From Euglena gracilis (lineage: Eukaryota > Euglenida > Euglenophyceae > Euglenales): DNA of 64,000 nt. This document shows positions 1 through 12,011 of the stretch, in pieces. The notes under the pieces are model-generated. The model did not search any database, was not told the DNA's origin, and worked only from the letters and a program-made list of their open reading frames with translations. Position 1 is the stretch's first letter, and each line of letters opens with the position of its first letter. The DNA lies in contig CP154957.1 of NCBI GenBank assembly GCA_039621445.1, positions 12,172,182 through 12,236,181 on the forward strand, in the 5' to 3' direction. The translations under genes were made by a program, and so were the position numbers.

Positions 1-333
1 TGACAAAAACAGATGATAAAAACATAAGTCTGCCGGCACAAAGCGCCGGGGAATAAAATCTTTGGTTCATGGCAGTCCCCAGACCACCCCTCTCGGCCCA
101 TGGGGAGGGGGGGGGCGGTCTGGACCCTGCCTCTCCCTCCTGTACAAAACCAACGCTCAATTAATACCCTGGGGGGGTATGAACAAAACGATGCACCACA
201 CAGATGGCTTTGCCAGACTTTTGAAAACCATGGCCAGAGTTTTCAATTCTTCCTTGCTATAGTGGGTGGGGGTCGGGGCTGGTTCCGCATTAAAGGGGGA
301 ATAAAAGAACTCAAAAAAAAGCAAATTTAAAAT

Positions 334-3300
334 TCAGGAGTGCACAAAGTGCACCGCAATGCCACCACTGCAACCCACAGTGTTCGCCTGCCAGAATGCC
401 TGCACAGGATACTTCGTGGCCGATGTGTTGTCTTTGCCCGACCGCTCGCAGGCGTACTGGAACGCGTACACGTTGCTTGCAGGGCCAAGCGTCAGCAGCA
501 CTCTCTCCTCCTCAACAGGGAAAGGGACTTCACTTGGGGGGGGGGGGGGCTGAAATAATTCAATAAAAGAGAAACAGCTGGCTGGCTGGGTGGGGGGGTT
601 CTTGCCCTTTGCGCTTGCACCTAAAAGAGAACAACCCCATATTTGGAGGTGTACTGGTAACCTTGCAGGCTTTTGAATGCAAAAAAAATCAGCAATGTCG
701 AACGAAATCAGAAGTACCTGAAATTGTTGACAAACATCTTAATAATGCACAAGTTAAGTTCTGGGAGGACGACCTTTGGCAAAGAACCAAAAGGGTGATG
801 CTCAAACAAGGGTGGCGCTTAGACGGGGGCACAGCCCGGCACAGCCCATAAAGTGCGTGCATTCTTGTGAGTTTTGCAGCATCAGTGCAGGCTTGCACAC
901 GTACAAATCTCTATCGCATCCACATCATATGGGCAGGTGTTGGGTGTATGAATATGACAAGCTCCCAAAGGGGGGGGTTCTCTCTCCGCAGCAGACAGAA
1001 ATCCCTTGAGCGTAGCACAGAGGACCCCACCGAGCCCGGGCGACCTGATCTCGTGGCCAGTCTGGCTCACACTGGCGGCAGCCTTCCGCCGGTCGAGCAA
1101 CGCAGAACGGAAAATGTCGCGTTCGTTCTCGGTGACAGCTGCATATTCGTTTTTAACCGCTCATTGAATTGGAGGGAATGTTCCGAGCAATTATTAGGAT
1201 CATTGGAGCAATTATTGGAATTATTGGTGCAAAGTATTGGAATTATTGGAGCAATTATTGGAATTATTGGCGCACTTGTTGGAATTATTGGAGCAATTAT
1301 TTAGATTGAAATCCAAAACTGGAAAAAAGTCAAAGACTGAAAAGCCATCCTATTCAGGGCAGCCGAGAGGTTGGAGCAACTGAAAGCCGTTGTGGATCCG
1401 GGAAGACTGATCCAGAAACTGGTGCCGCGCAGACCGACACCCCCGAAGTGCTTTGCCACATGATCTTCCTTGGCTCAGGCACATAAGCGGAACCCTGAGG
1501 GAAGCGCTTGCACCGCCCGCAGGGTGCGGATGTCCCACACCAGGAGCGTCCCCTGTCGGTCGAACGTCACGGTGAGCATTGGGCGGACGACCCCCCCAAA
1601 CCGGGTGTGACTGTGGACGGTGCAGGTCACACATGTGAGCGTGGCAATGTGTGACCGTGACTGCGTCGGTCATGTGTGAGCGTGAGAATGCATGACTGTG
1701 GGCTGTAGGTGGCCCCATCCCAATGCTGAAGAGAATAACTCTGCCCGTTCCAGTCAAGTTCCTCCTCCATAAAAATCGCCTTTCCAGTTCCGTCTTTTTT
1801 TTTCAGCATGGGTGGCGTACATTCACCTCCACTTGCCCAATGAACACCTTGGAATGGTTTCTTTCAGGAAGCCTGGCGCACCCTGGGTTGGACGCACCTT
1901 GACAACCCTTTCTCTACGGGAATGCATTGGCATATGATGGTGAGGAGCGGGTTATGAGGGGGAGGAGCTGCTTTGTGAACGTGCACCCACTGGCCCAACG
2001 CTCCACAGCAGCTGAGCAGAGAAGGGGACGGCGAAGACGCTGATGACGTCCGCGGTGTGCCGAGCCTCCCGGCCAGACCAATGCCCACCCACCTTGCTGG
2101 GGGAATATGTCTTTGTCCTGCAGGTCTTTCACGTGGCGAACCTGCAGCCCGCTGGGCATCAAACTGACGACGGTTGGGAAGCTCGGGCTGGGACTGCTCA
2201 GACCGAAGTTCTCTTCATCTGGGTGCCAGGGATGTGCAGGAAAGAAATAAATGCACCACACCTGAACGTTCTGAATGAAAAAAAGGTGCACTTCTAGCGC
2301 ATCCCACTCCCGGGAGGGGGTGAATCAGTGAATGGGCGGTGGAAAAGGGTTACACAAGTGGGAGAGGGCTGTGTCCCAGTGCAGACACAGTTGCTGCAAT
2401 CGCGACAGATTTTTTGGTCAAACAGATGTAAATGAGGGGAGAAGCCAAATCATTCACGTCGGAAACGAAGCAGCGGCGTGCTCGGGGTCCCGCAGGAGGA
2501 AGGGCCGCGTGGCCGGCATGTTGATGGGCCACAGGTGCGGCTCACGGTCCTGGCCGACCGACGTCAGGAAGTTGTAGTGCCGGCTGAACGAGAGGCTGAG
2601 GACGCTGCCATCCACCCCCCCCCCCCCAGGCCTTCCCTCTTTGCCGCTGGCATCGGTTGCGCAAAACCAGCCGGGTGTTTTGCGGGTTCGAGTTTACCAA
2701 AAAAACAAACAAACATGTCTGAACACCGGGGGATTACTTTGGGATCCCACGGGTCGAACCGGCAAGCTGGAAAAGGTGCTGATGGGTCTTTGGGGTGGGG
2801 AGCCGGGGGGGGGGTCCAACAGCTGCACACCCGAAAAGTTGAAAAAAAGCACAATCCATTCGGATTGGGATTTTCCCACTATTTTCGGCCACGTCTTCTG
2901 ATTTCAGAAGCCACCCCCCCCCCCGAGGGGTCTGCAACCAGCTGGGAGTTGCTAGCTCAAAAAAAAAAAACGTGCTGGTGGCTGGTCCTCCCTGGGGTGT
3001 GGTCCCCTCCAATTAAGAAACCCCTAGCGTGCACACATACACCAGCACACATACACAATGAAGACGCTTCTTGGGTGGCAGGTGGCATAGGGGACTTCTC
3101 AGGGTCGGGAGGTCTATGTTATTTTTTAATATAATAATATTAAACACAATAACAATATTAAACAATAACAATATCAAATATTATTTAAATTAATAATATC
3201 ATTTTCAAATTAATGATTTCAATTTATAATTTAAAATAATGATTAAATTAATAATATTAAAGGAAAAAAGGCAGACATCTCGTGGAGAATGGATGGGCAC

Positions 3301-6300
3301 CTCCCCGGTGACCGTCGAACGCACACCAGCTCCTCCGACGGCAGGATGAGCAGGTCGGTGATGGTGCCGCGGGCAGGGAGGGGCCTTCGTTGAGCGCAAA
3401 CAGGGGCTTTTTAAGAGTGGGGGGGAGGGGGGTTTCCGCCCACCCACCCACCCCCTGGGTGGCCCCCCCGGGGTGGGGGGGGGAGGGGGTCCCGGGGGAC
3501 CCACAAAAAAAATGGCCGAAAATCGCGAAAAGTGCTAAAAATAGCATTTTTTTCGGCGCCTGCGCGCCGAAAAGTATGTCACACCCCCCTCCGGGGGGGA
3601 CCCCCCCCCGGAGGGGAGGGGGTCCGGCGGACCCACCCACCCTACCCCCCCCCCCTCCCGGGGGTCCAAACTTAAAAAAATCCCTGGGCGCACAAACCTA
3701 TCACCCCCCAAAACAAAGGTGTCCCCGGACAGGTCGGCCGGTACTTCCTGACAGCCTGACGTGACAGTTGGCCGGGGTGGGAGACCCTGAGAAATTTCCC
3801 CGGGCGGGACACTGGCGGTCATCGTTGTCGGGCCTCCAAAGAAAGTCAATGGGGTTTGACCCTGACAGGTTGGCTGGTGACGGGAACGAACCCTTCCTTA
3901 CAAGACAATGTGGCTGACAGTGGGGACCCTGACAGTTTGCCAATCTAACAGTGTGGCAGGGGCGGGACACTGAAAGCGTTTTTCGACCCCCCGCCCCCGT
4001 TTTGGGCCCGAAACCAATGGACTTTGGGTCGATTTGGGGTCAAAAAAGTCGAATTTTTTTTGCCCAAACCATGTTTTTTGGCCTCCCGGACCTGGAAACC
4101 CTGTTTTTTTGAGCCAAAAATGAGCGTTTTTTTTTATCCACCCAGCTCCCCATTTTGGGCCCGAATCCTATGGACTGGGTTCTCAGGCATCCGGCGGGGG
4201 GGGGGTGTACACCTGTACACCCAGGGGATGCTTTTTGTGCTGTAAAATGTTATTCCAGCCCACTGCCTTGTAGCTGTGCGACAGGCAGCCTTAACATGCG
4301 TATGTCAGCATGCGTATATACCCATATCAAGTCATGCGTCGTTTGCGGGGAGATCTCCCTGGTTTGTGTGGTCCCGAAGGGTCTGCTTCATGCTGGGCCT
4401 CCACTTGGATTGGTCGACAAAATATGCAACCGAAATGACATTCAGAAAAAGAAAAGGAATTGTCACCAGATGTCCCAAGAGAGATTGGTGGAGAAACCAA
4501 ACTGCTGAAGGTCAGTACATGGTCAAATGCTGTTTCAACAACATTGTGTTTTCTTTACATTATCGGGCAACCTTTGAGCCAGAAACCGGAAAGGACTCTC
4601 CGGGCAGAGCTTGGCCGTGACCCGCTCCATCCCCGTCTTGTGGATGTCGTGCCGCAGCACCTCCACGTACCCCACCGAGGCACAGCTGTAGAGGAGCCCG
4701 TGCCGCGAGGCCGCGCTCCTGAAACTGCCGCCGATACCTGCTGTCCCACCCGGGAAATGGTCACCTGATGAATAGCCGGTGGAAGCCGGTAACACCGGGG
4801 GGGGGGGGGGTACCGGATATTTTGGCAGGACAAATCAACTGGGAAGGGCCCCAAGGATGGGTATCGTATTGGATATCGGCCCATATTGGGTTTATCGAAA
4901 ATCTTGAATTTATCGGGTCTTGAAAAGATATCGTGAAATATCGGCTTTATTGGGGGGGGGGGGGTAACGTGCATTTTTGTTGTTTTTGGGGGCGATTTTG
5001 GGATCCTCCAAATCACAAAAATGAGGATATCAAGGCACAAATGATCTTGTCGGTTTTATCGACTTTTATCGAGGATATTGGGGTGTCAATCGTTCCAAAT
5101 TTATCGGGACCCCCCCTAAAACCAATATCAATATCCATCCTCGAGGGGCCAAGACGATAGCTTTTGGGGAACGGGTTGGTGCCCTTCTCCATGTCGATGC
5201 CGAGAGTTTGCTCGGGCCATTGCCCGGGAAACTGCCAGTGGCTCACGTGGGAAATCGGCAAAGTCCCGCCTGGAAACTGGCCGGGACTTTGGTGCCCCCC
5301 AACGTATCATCATACGAAGATGTCAGAGAGTTGTCCCAAGCAGTCTTTCAGGGTCAAAATCCATTCACTTTCCCTGCGACTTCCCTACCCCCCAATGTCC
5401 AACGGTGACCTCTCTCCTCCACCCGGGGGAGGGGGGAGTGATGGTTAGACAAAGAGCCCAAAAAGGCAGGTTTTTCGGAGGGTTTTCAGGAACCCACCAA
5501 AACTTTCCTTATGCGCTTTGCGCCGGAAATTTTGGGCAATTGTGAGAAATTTCTGTCCAAAAAGTGAAAATGGAATTTGTCCGGTCACAAAAAAATTCGG
5601 CCCACCGCTTCGTAACGGGCCAAAAAAAAAACTGGTCAAACCCCGAAAAGACTCCTCTGACTGGGGAAGGGGGATCGTTGGACATAGGGGGGTATGTGGC
5701 AGATAGGTCGGTCCTGGGGACGGTGGGACACATCCTTTTCTGGACAACTCCAGTCGAGGACCCTGTGGTCAATTTGAGGGTGATGCATCATAGTACTGAG
5801 GTGCAGCCAAAGCTTTAGGGATATGCGTGCCTCTGTAGCCAGCTGCTTCAGCAAGGATGGGCAGTCTAAGACATCGAAGACCTTCATCAATTGGCTCATG
5901 TTGGTGTTTGAACCAAGGGAGGTCAACATCAATTCGGCAGCTTTTTTTGGTCCAATGCTGGAACAATGAGACCGAGGCTGGACGGTGGGGGGGGGGGTCC
6001 GCCACGCGTCAGCAGCAGCGCGGGGGCGTCCCACTTCTGGACGGACTGCGAGTACTCGTGCCGGTACTCCCCCACGATGTGGCTGGAGGGGCGCGGCTCC
6101 CAGAAGCGGGTGACGCGGTCGCCCGCACGGCTGCGCAGCGTTGGGAGAGGGGCTGCCCACCGCCAAGTCAAAAGAGGGCATCGCAACTCCAGGCCCATCA
6201 TTCGCTGCCCCCCCCCGCCCCGAGTATTGGTAAGTGTCTGCCACCACCCCTGGCTACTACCTACCCCCCAGACATTTATCCAGGGCAGTTCATTACCGGG

Positions 6301-9300
6301 TTTTTTTTTTTTAGTCTTGGACTTGGACCCCCTTCCCCGGGGGGGGTAGGGTGGGTGGGTTCCTTGGACCCCTCCCCCCCCCCCCGGGGGTGGCGGTAAG
6401 GGCTGGTGGGTATATCTTTTTCGGCGCCAAAGGCGCCAAAACATTTGAAAAATGTGATATTTTTAGCATTTTTGGCAATTTTCGGGCAAAAGTGGGTGGG
6501 TCCCTCGGGACCCACCTCCCCTGGGGGGCCCCACCCCAGGGGGTGGGTGGGTGGGTGCCGACCCCCTCCCCCCCCCCCGGGCTTAAAACCAAAACCCTGT
6601 CATTACCGCCCAGGACCTTTGGAGTCAACATCCACCCCCCCCCCCCTGGCTTATTGGGACCAAGAGGCCCAGCCAATGAGCCAGGGTAAAGGGTGAGTCC
6701 AACAGCCACGAGCCAGGAGGGGGTAGATCCTGTAGTCCAAGCATTGGAAATTGTTCAGAAACCTGAAATCAGCAGTGTAATTTTGGAACAAAAGTTTTGG
6801 ATTTTTTTTGCTCTACGAAACTGTTGCTGCGCCCAGAGAGGGTTGATCTGGTGCAATTCATGTGCCAATTGCCCTTCAGTTCCTGTGCCACAGAAAATGT
6901 GCGCAATCTCTAGAAGCAAGCAATCGCTAGCAATCGTGGTGCCAAATCAAAACAAAAAAATCATTTTGTCAGCAGCATAGCCAGAGGGACGTTGACTGGT
7001 TGAAGCCACAGTGCCATAAAGGGTGGCATGTGCATGGGACACAACACACAAAACTTTAACAACTTCCCGAAGAATGTGCTCTAATGTCCACAGATATGGC
7101 TCACATGACAACACTTGGGAAAGCACAGCCATGGACCCCGCACGACAGCGCTACGATGTCGGTCCCAGCCAAATGCTCCACTGTTTTCAGGGATTCCCAC
7201 GCCTCCGGCACTTCAAACTGGCTGGCAGCAGGCAACCCCACATTTCAATGTTTTTTTTCCAATGAAACGGTTGAAATTAGTGAAGACAAGACAAACATTT
7301 ACAAATGTCCAGAGACTGGGATTTGTTCCCCAGTTGCGTCACAAGCAATCGTTATCCAGTGTCTGGTGCTCTCGCTGGTCTCTGCCTTATTTGCGCACGT
7401 AAAACAACACAGCGCAGAGTCGCAGAACGCAGATACAGACACACACACACACACATATTTACATATACGTATGTATACATATATACATATATATACACAG
7501 ACATATGTATGTATACGCACACAAGCACAATCAAGGAAACACACAAATGATTGTACACAAAAAAACTGCGCCAAGAGGGGCTCGAGTTTCAGCTGTGGTG
7601 GGGCGAGGTGGAGAAGAAGGCATACTGCACAGCTGCTGGAGGAGAAAGCCTGGCCCATCAGTCGCCACGCCAGCGGCACACTGTGCTTCTTCCCAGGGTC
7701 CAGCAGCTTAACGCGCCGCGTGCCGCACAGCGCGGCGAACTGGTTCAACCCGGAGAACCACCGGCAGGGCGCCCGCCCGTCAATGCGTGGCAGCCTGGGA
7801 GGAACAGACCAAACCCAAACCCACCCAGGGAAGGGCCTTGGAGTGCCCGGAGGCGTCGGCCAGGATTGAGGTGGGGCAATTCCAGTGCTGAAGGTCACTT
7901 TCCACACATTTTGAAGCCCAGGCAGTCAACTCCATTTCCCCTTGGGGGGGGGGGTCAATCTGCGACCTGGGGGGGGGTCTGTCAATCTGTAACCTGGGCA
8001 AATAAAAGCAACCATTTTCAAAAAAAATCTGGCACCTGCCCGACTTTCGTTCATCGTGCCCGATCGCATGGAGTGACCAATCACCAAAAACCAGTCACTC
8101 ACAGAGTCAGCCACCACAGCGCCGCTGGTGTCTGCCACACACTGAGCAATGGTATGGATTGGACCTCTGGGGGTGAGTGGTGAAAAAACCCTTGTGGCTT
8201 GAGCAACAGTCTGTTGGTTGATGTGTTTGTCCCACACCAACGCTATCTGCCACATACCCCACTCACAGGTGCACAACTACACATTATCTAACTCCTCCAC
8301 AGTTGCACACAGCAGCCTTGTTTCCCGGGAAGGACCCTAACCGGTTCTCCAGACAGCAAGCTGGCCCGCTTCCAGAAAGCCCAGACAGCCCGGGAGAACC
8401 AGCCATGACAGCCCGCTGGCACGCTCTGGCTAAAGCAGCCGACTGCAGCCAGCTGACCACTGGGGCTGTTCTTGGAAGTCGAGGGCCTCGTAGTCTCCGA
8501 TGGCCTCCTCAAGCGTGGCTTCTGTGGCCCCCGTCGAAAGGGGCAGAGTGCAGGGTGGGGAGTAAATGGACAGGGGAAAGGTTTCCATTTCGAGCCACTG
8601 CTGCTGAGACGCGTCAGAGGGGCCGGCAGAGCAACGCCAGATTGGCGCAAACGGGTCTCAAGCTGCGGAAGACTTGCCAACAGACGTAGTTGTGAACTTG
8701 ACCAAGGCTCATGAGCTTAGGTGGCTCTTGGTTGGCTTGGCTTGACTTGGCTTGACTTGACTTGACTTGACAAGACCATCAGGCGCAGCTGTGAACTTGA
8801 TCTTGGTTCCGGTTCTGGTTCTGGCGCTCTGATTCAGCCCCCCCCCCCCCAATCGAGGGGGACACAGGGAGTGGCGCTCCGGCGCCACGTTGGCATTGAT
8901 GAGGTACACGAGGAAGCTCTCCCAGCAGATGGTCTTTAGCCCCTCCTGGTCCGCCGTCACCATGCGGAACAGCTCCCAGAGGCGTGGCAGTGATCCATAG
9001 AACAGAGGTACAGGCGTGTGCGTGTTTGTGTGCGTGTGCGTGCATGTGTGTGTGCGTGTAGGCGAGTGCGTGCATGTGTGTGCGTGTAGGCGAGTGTGTG
9101 TATGCGGGTGCGTGTATGTGTGTGTGTGTGTATGCGTGTGCATGCATGCGTGTGCGTGCATGCGTATGCGTGTATGCGTGTGCGTGTAGGCGAGTGCGTG
9201 TATGCATGCGCGCGACGTGTTACGCGCATGCAGCTCATGCTCACATGCACTGCATGGGCTGAGCTGTGAACTTGGTCAGGCAACACTTTGTTTTCCCAAT

Positions 9301-9567
9301 CGCCCAACACTGTCCGCCATGTTGCACGAACGCACCCATCCACCCACTCACCCACGCACATGCACGCCCACACACTACGCACACAGAAATTGTCTGGCTG
9401 AAAGATGTCGGATGTGGTGGACCGCAGCTTTCACACAGTGCATATCAACACACCTACTGTGAACATGGTCATGCGAAGTGCTCGTGGTCACTGATCTGAA
9501 ATTCAGCGTGAACTCGTCCCGGAAAAAATCGATGAACCCCAGCTTGGCATCCTGGCACCAGGCCAGA
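334..9567 (-). CDS. EF-hand / WD40-repeat protein, multi-exon gene (3' portion)
   Basis: Minus-strand exons read in order (approximate): 9497-9567, 8870-8995, 7640-7795, 6006-6135, 4615-4735, 3315-3395, 2465-2608, 2091-2140, 1483-1595, 1005-1138 and 334-534. The last ends in TGA at 334-336. The 8.9 kb exon reads like half an EF-hand ([11 protein letters not shown], then [13 protein letters not shown]). Later exons give WD40 blades: [37 protein letters not shown] and [20 protein letters not shown]. This order, an EF-hand before WD40 repeats, is that of the WDR49/WDR64/EFCAB8-like family, often associated with flagella. The 1.5 to 1.06 kb junction fits a conventional GT-AG intron (donor at 1481-1482, acceptor CAG at 1139-1141) and keeps frame. 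Most other splice sites are unresolved and the 5' end is not established; exons near 9.9-15 kb may be its N-terminal part. The assignment rests on motifs only. Confidence 0.72.
1193..1302. repeat. short tandem repeat, GGAATTATTGGAGCAATTATT-type units
   Basis: About 110 bases made of diverged tandem copies built from GGAATTATT and GGAGCAATTATT. It lies in the intron between the 1.06 and 1.5 kb exons of the minus-strand WD40 gene. No coding role is apparent. Confidence 0.8.
3116..3265. other. AT-rich island
   Basis: About 150 bases of almost pure A/T with repeated AATATTAAA and ATTAATAAT words, in otherwise mixed or G/C-run-rich DNA. Similar islands occur at 38402-38484 and 54112-54176. It lies in an intron of the WD40 gene. 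Function unknown. Confidence 0.7.
3401..3686. mobile_element. MITE-like element with CAG...CTG ends, degenerate 8-bp TSD
   Basis: Begins CAGGGGCTTTTTAAG and ends CTTAAAAAAATCCCTG, which are imperfect inverted repeats. The flanking octamers AGCGCAAA (left) and GGCGCACA (right) agree at 6 of 8 positions and look like an aged target-site duplication. The centre holds G/C runs and the hairpin CGGCGCCTGCGCGCCG. No coding capacity. It lies just upstream, in gene orientation, of the WD40 exon near 3.34 kb, so it is either an intron insertion or itself an intron. Confidence 0.72.
3715..3970. repeat. GACAGGTTGGCCGGTGAC-type repeat cluster
   Basis: Several diverged copies of CTGACAGGTTGGCCGGTGAC and GGGACCCTGACAG. 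Related clusters occur at about 31470-31560 and 50815-50970. No ORF of note. It is probably interspersed repeat material inside an intron of the WD40 gene. Confidence 0.7.
3975..4145. repeat. GGGTC / CAAAAAAGTCGAA interspersed repeat
   Basis: Carries the words CCCGTTTTGGGCCCGAA, GTCAAAAAAGTCGAA, GGCCTCCCGGACCTGGAAA and GAGCCAAAAATGAGCG. The same words recur many times between 26280 and 28660 and again at 52620-52815, so this is one copy of an interspersed family. Confidence 0.8.
4800..5160. repeat. TATCG-rich low-complexity region
   Basis: Repeated TATCG, ATATCGG and TTATCGA words starting beside a run of G and ending near 5160. No gene is seen. It lies in the intron between the 4.68 and 6.05 kb exons of the WD40 gene. 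Confidence 0.55.
7438..7505. repeat. AC/AT microsatellite
   Basis: A run of AC dinucleotides passing into alternating AT/AC words (ACATATACGTATGTATAC). Intronic in the WD40 gene. Confidence 0.9.
7925..8165. repeat. diverged copy of the CCAGTCAGTCACT element family
   Basis: Shows the family hallmarks: two G-run blocks, ACCAGTCACTCAC, and a right end CACTGAGCAATGGTATG that matches the terminus of the intact element at 11030-11357. The left end and target duplication are not clear, so it is recorded as a diverged copy. Confidence 0.6.
8713..8771. repeat. CTTGA pentanucleotide tandem repeat
   Basis: Tandem CTTGG and CTTGA pentamers (CTTGGCTTGACTTGG and similar). Intronic or flanking, about 100 bases from the EF-hand exon. 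Confidence 0.85.
9009..9225. repeat. GT/GC-rich microsatellite
   Basis: About 215 bases of alternating GTGTGC, GTGCAT and GTGTAGGCGA words. It lies between two minus-strand exons (EF-hand exon at 8.9 kb and the 9.5 kb exon). Long open frames across it are repeat artefacts. Confidence 0.9.
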
Positions 9568-9834
9568 GTTGCTCCCCTCCCTGTAGGGGGGAGGACACGG
9601 AACCTCAAAAAATAATGAAATGTGCAACGAATGGGGGAAATTGAATGAAACAAAGCAAAAAACATACACAGAAAAATTCATTTTATATGATTTGGGGGTC
9701 CGAATGCAACAAAAATGGCCAAAAACTATGATTTTTGTTATTAAGGGAATGTGCTTTCCCCAAAAGTATGCCTTTAATTTGCCCCAAAAAATCCATTCAT
9801 TTCTGCATTGCACAGCGGCCTGCCTGGTTCCCAT

Positions 9835-9915
9835 AGATGTGCTCGTACGTTTTGAAGAGGGAGCGGTCCAATTCGCGGGAGGCGCGGGACTTCCCGATCA
9901 CCGCTGCCATCAGGG
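9835..9915 (-). CDS. candidate exon, possibly N-terminal part of the EF-hand/WD40 gene
   Basis: On the minus strand one frame reads MAAVIGKSRASRELDRSLF followed by KTYEHIYG. Another overlapping frame reads DPDGSGDREV, which resembles an EF-hand loop. The compositional shift to high G+C matches the other exons, and the position upstream of the 9.5 kb and EF-hand exons fits the same gene. The frame and boundaries are unresolved. Confidence 0.4.
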
Positions 9916-10326
9916 TCAGAGCTTTTGGAGTATTTTAATATCTGATTTAAAGCAGTTGTGGTAACTGAACCCTGGGGGTCACTTCCTCTTTCAAAAAAAA
10001 AACCACTTCCAACCCCTTCTCTGTGGTCACTTGGGTCAAAATGGTTAAAAGCTTCCGGCTACCACTTTTTTTTTTAAAAAAAAGGAAAAAAAACTAGCGC
10101 ATTTGGTGCTGAGTGGCCCTTCCCGGCGATTTCTGGCCGACCCCACCCCTAGGGGTGTCCGCAGTCACCAACCAGTCAGTTACTCTGGAAAAACCAGTCG
10201 GTCGCTGGGGGGGGGGGGGTCAGACACACCTTAATGGTGTGCTCCCAAGTGAAACCACACCACAAGGATCACTCTAAAGCAAGATTCTCATTTGGGAAGG
10301 ATGTAAATGTGTCCCTGTGCCCAGAT

Positions 10327-10636
10327 CATACAACTGCCGACCTCCGCGGGGGGGTCAACGCTCCTCCAAAAACCAGTCACTCACTTTCTTCGGAAAACCA
10401 GTCTGGCACTACCCCCTCCGGGGGGGGGGGGTGGCCACTCTGGAATCCACAGGAAATTTGGCCCAAAAAGGAAAGAAAGCCAATTTTTTTTCCGGCGCCT
10501 TCAGCGCCGGGTCACTTTAGTGGTTTTTTGCTGACCCCTGGGGGGAGTGAGTCCGGGCGAAAAACCAGTCACTCACCTTGAAAGAACCAGTCACCCCCCA
10601 GGGGGGGGGGTCGGCCAGTGACTGAGTGATTGTATC
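10327..10636. mobile_element. MITE-like element, CATACAA termini, 7-bp TSD CCCAGAT
   Basis: Starts CATACAACTGCCGACC and ends TGAGTGATTGTATC, inverted at the terminal bases. Perfect 7-bp direct repeats CCCAGAT flank it (10320-10326 and 10637-10643). The interior has CCAGTCACTCACTTT, long G and C runs and a central hairpin CCGGCGCCTTCAGCGCCGG. No coding capacity. Same family as 29723-30061 and related to 11030-11357. Confidence 0.85.
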
Positions 10637-11029
10637 CCCAGATGCTAATTGGGGGATGAACATGCAAATCCCTGATGGGGGTGGTCATGGCTGTCTGCAG
10701 CAACTCCTTCCTTTTCTTCTCGCAATGATGCTTCTGCACGGTTCACAGAAAAACTTACACAGACGGCGCCGAAGGTGCAGTAAGGACGGAGGCAATACAA
10801 ATGGCACAAAAAATTGATCCACTACAAGGAAAAGCTTTTGATGATGTTCATATGCCACCTGGCAATTTTGTGCATAACCCCGAGGCACTTGGCCTGGGCC
10901 ATGGGTGAAGGTAACCCCCCCCCAGTTAAAGACCACCGTAAATTTAACCCCGCCCAAAGAATACGACCCCCCTGGGCTGACCTAACAAAAATCCGAAAAC
11001 AAGAACCCCAAAATTTCAGACCTCCTGAC

Positions 11030-11357
11030 CATACCATTGCTCAGCAACCCTCGGGGGGGGGGGGTCACTTCCACTCTGAAAAAACCAGTCAGTCACTTTT
11101 TCCCAAAAAACCCGGTCAGTCACTTTACCCCCCCCCCCAAGGGGGGGATCGGCCACTCTTGAATGCGCTGAACATTTGCCAAAATGTCTCAAAAATCCAA
11201 AAATTTCCGGCGCCTTCGGCGCCAGGCCAGCCACTTTTTCATATTTTGGGCCAACCCCCCGGGGGGTTCTTGGCCAGAAAACCAGTCAGTCACTCTGAAA
11301 AAAACCAGACAGTCACCCCCCGGGGGTGGGGTGGGACAGGTGTTAAGCAATGGTACG
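11030..11357. mobile_element. MITE-like element, C(A/G)TACCATTGCT termini, 8-bp TSD CTCCTGAC
   Basis: Inverted ends CATACCATTGCTCAG and, reading inward from the right, CGTACCATTGCTTAA. The perfect 8-bp duplication CTCCTGAC is at 11022-11029 and 11358-11365. The interior carries ACCAGTCAGTCACT twice on each side and the hairpin CCGGCGCCTTCGGCGCCAGG. Non-autonomous, no ORF. Confidence 0.9.
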
Positions 11358-12011
11358 CTCCTGACAGAGCAATGTGCTGGGACGGTGAAAAACTTCCTGA
11401 AATATCACAATAAAACCGAACTTAGGTACAAAAATGACGCAAATTTTGATATTTTGACATTTGACATTTGACATTTTTGAATCACAAAAAACATGGGAAA
11501 TTTCAAGTTATACCAATTGACATGAAGCGCCAAAAGCTTCGGTGTTTTCGGAAACCTAAAATGAAAACTTTTTGGAGGTGCGGGTTGGAGGGAAAAAGCA
11601 AAAATTCCAAAAATAAGACCCAAACGTTAACCCCCCAAAAAATTGTCCAACAACGAACCCAAAAATATGATTATTTGGGGGGATTCAAGGCCATGAGCCA
11701 ACCTTGGGAGTTTGCATGTTCGGAATTTTGGCTGGCCCTGCACAAAGGAGGCCAAAAAACTTAAAAGTGGGGGCCAGGATGGAAGGTTAAGGCCGGAGGC
11801 TAACTTTTAGGGGGTCATGCATGTAAGGAGGAAGAGGGCCAAGCGTCTGTTGGGGGGGGCGGCAGCAGACAGGGGGAGGTATCCATTCCGCATCTCAGGA
11901 GACAGTTGGCCATACGTGCATCTTGCTATTATTGTTTATTGTTGGTATTATCATTTAGTATTGCTTATTATTTATCATCATTTCGTTTTGCATTTTCACC
12001 ACCTCGAAGAC

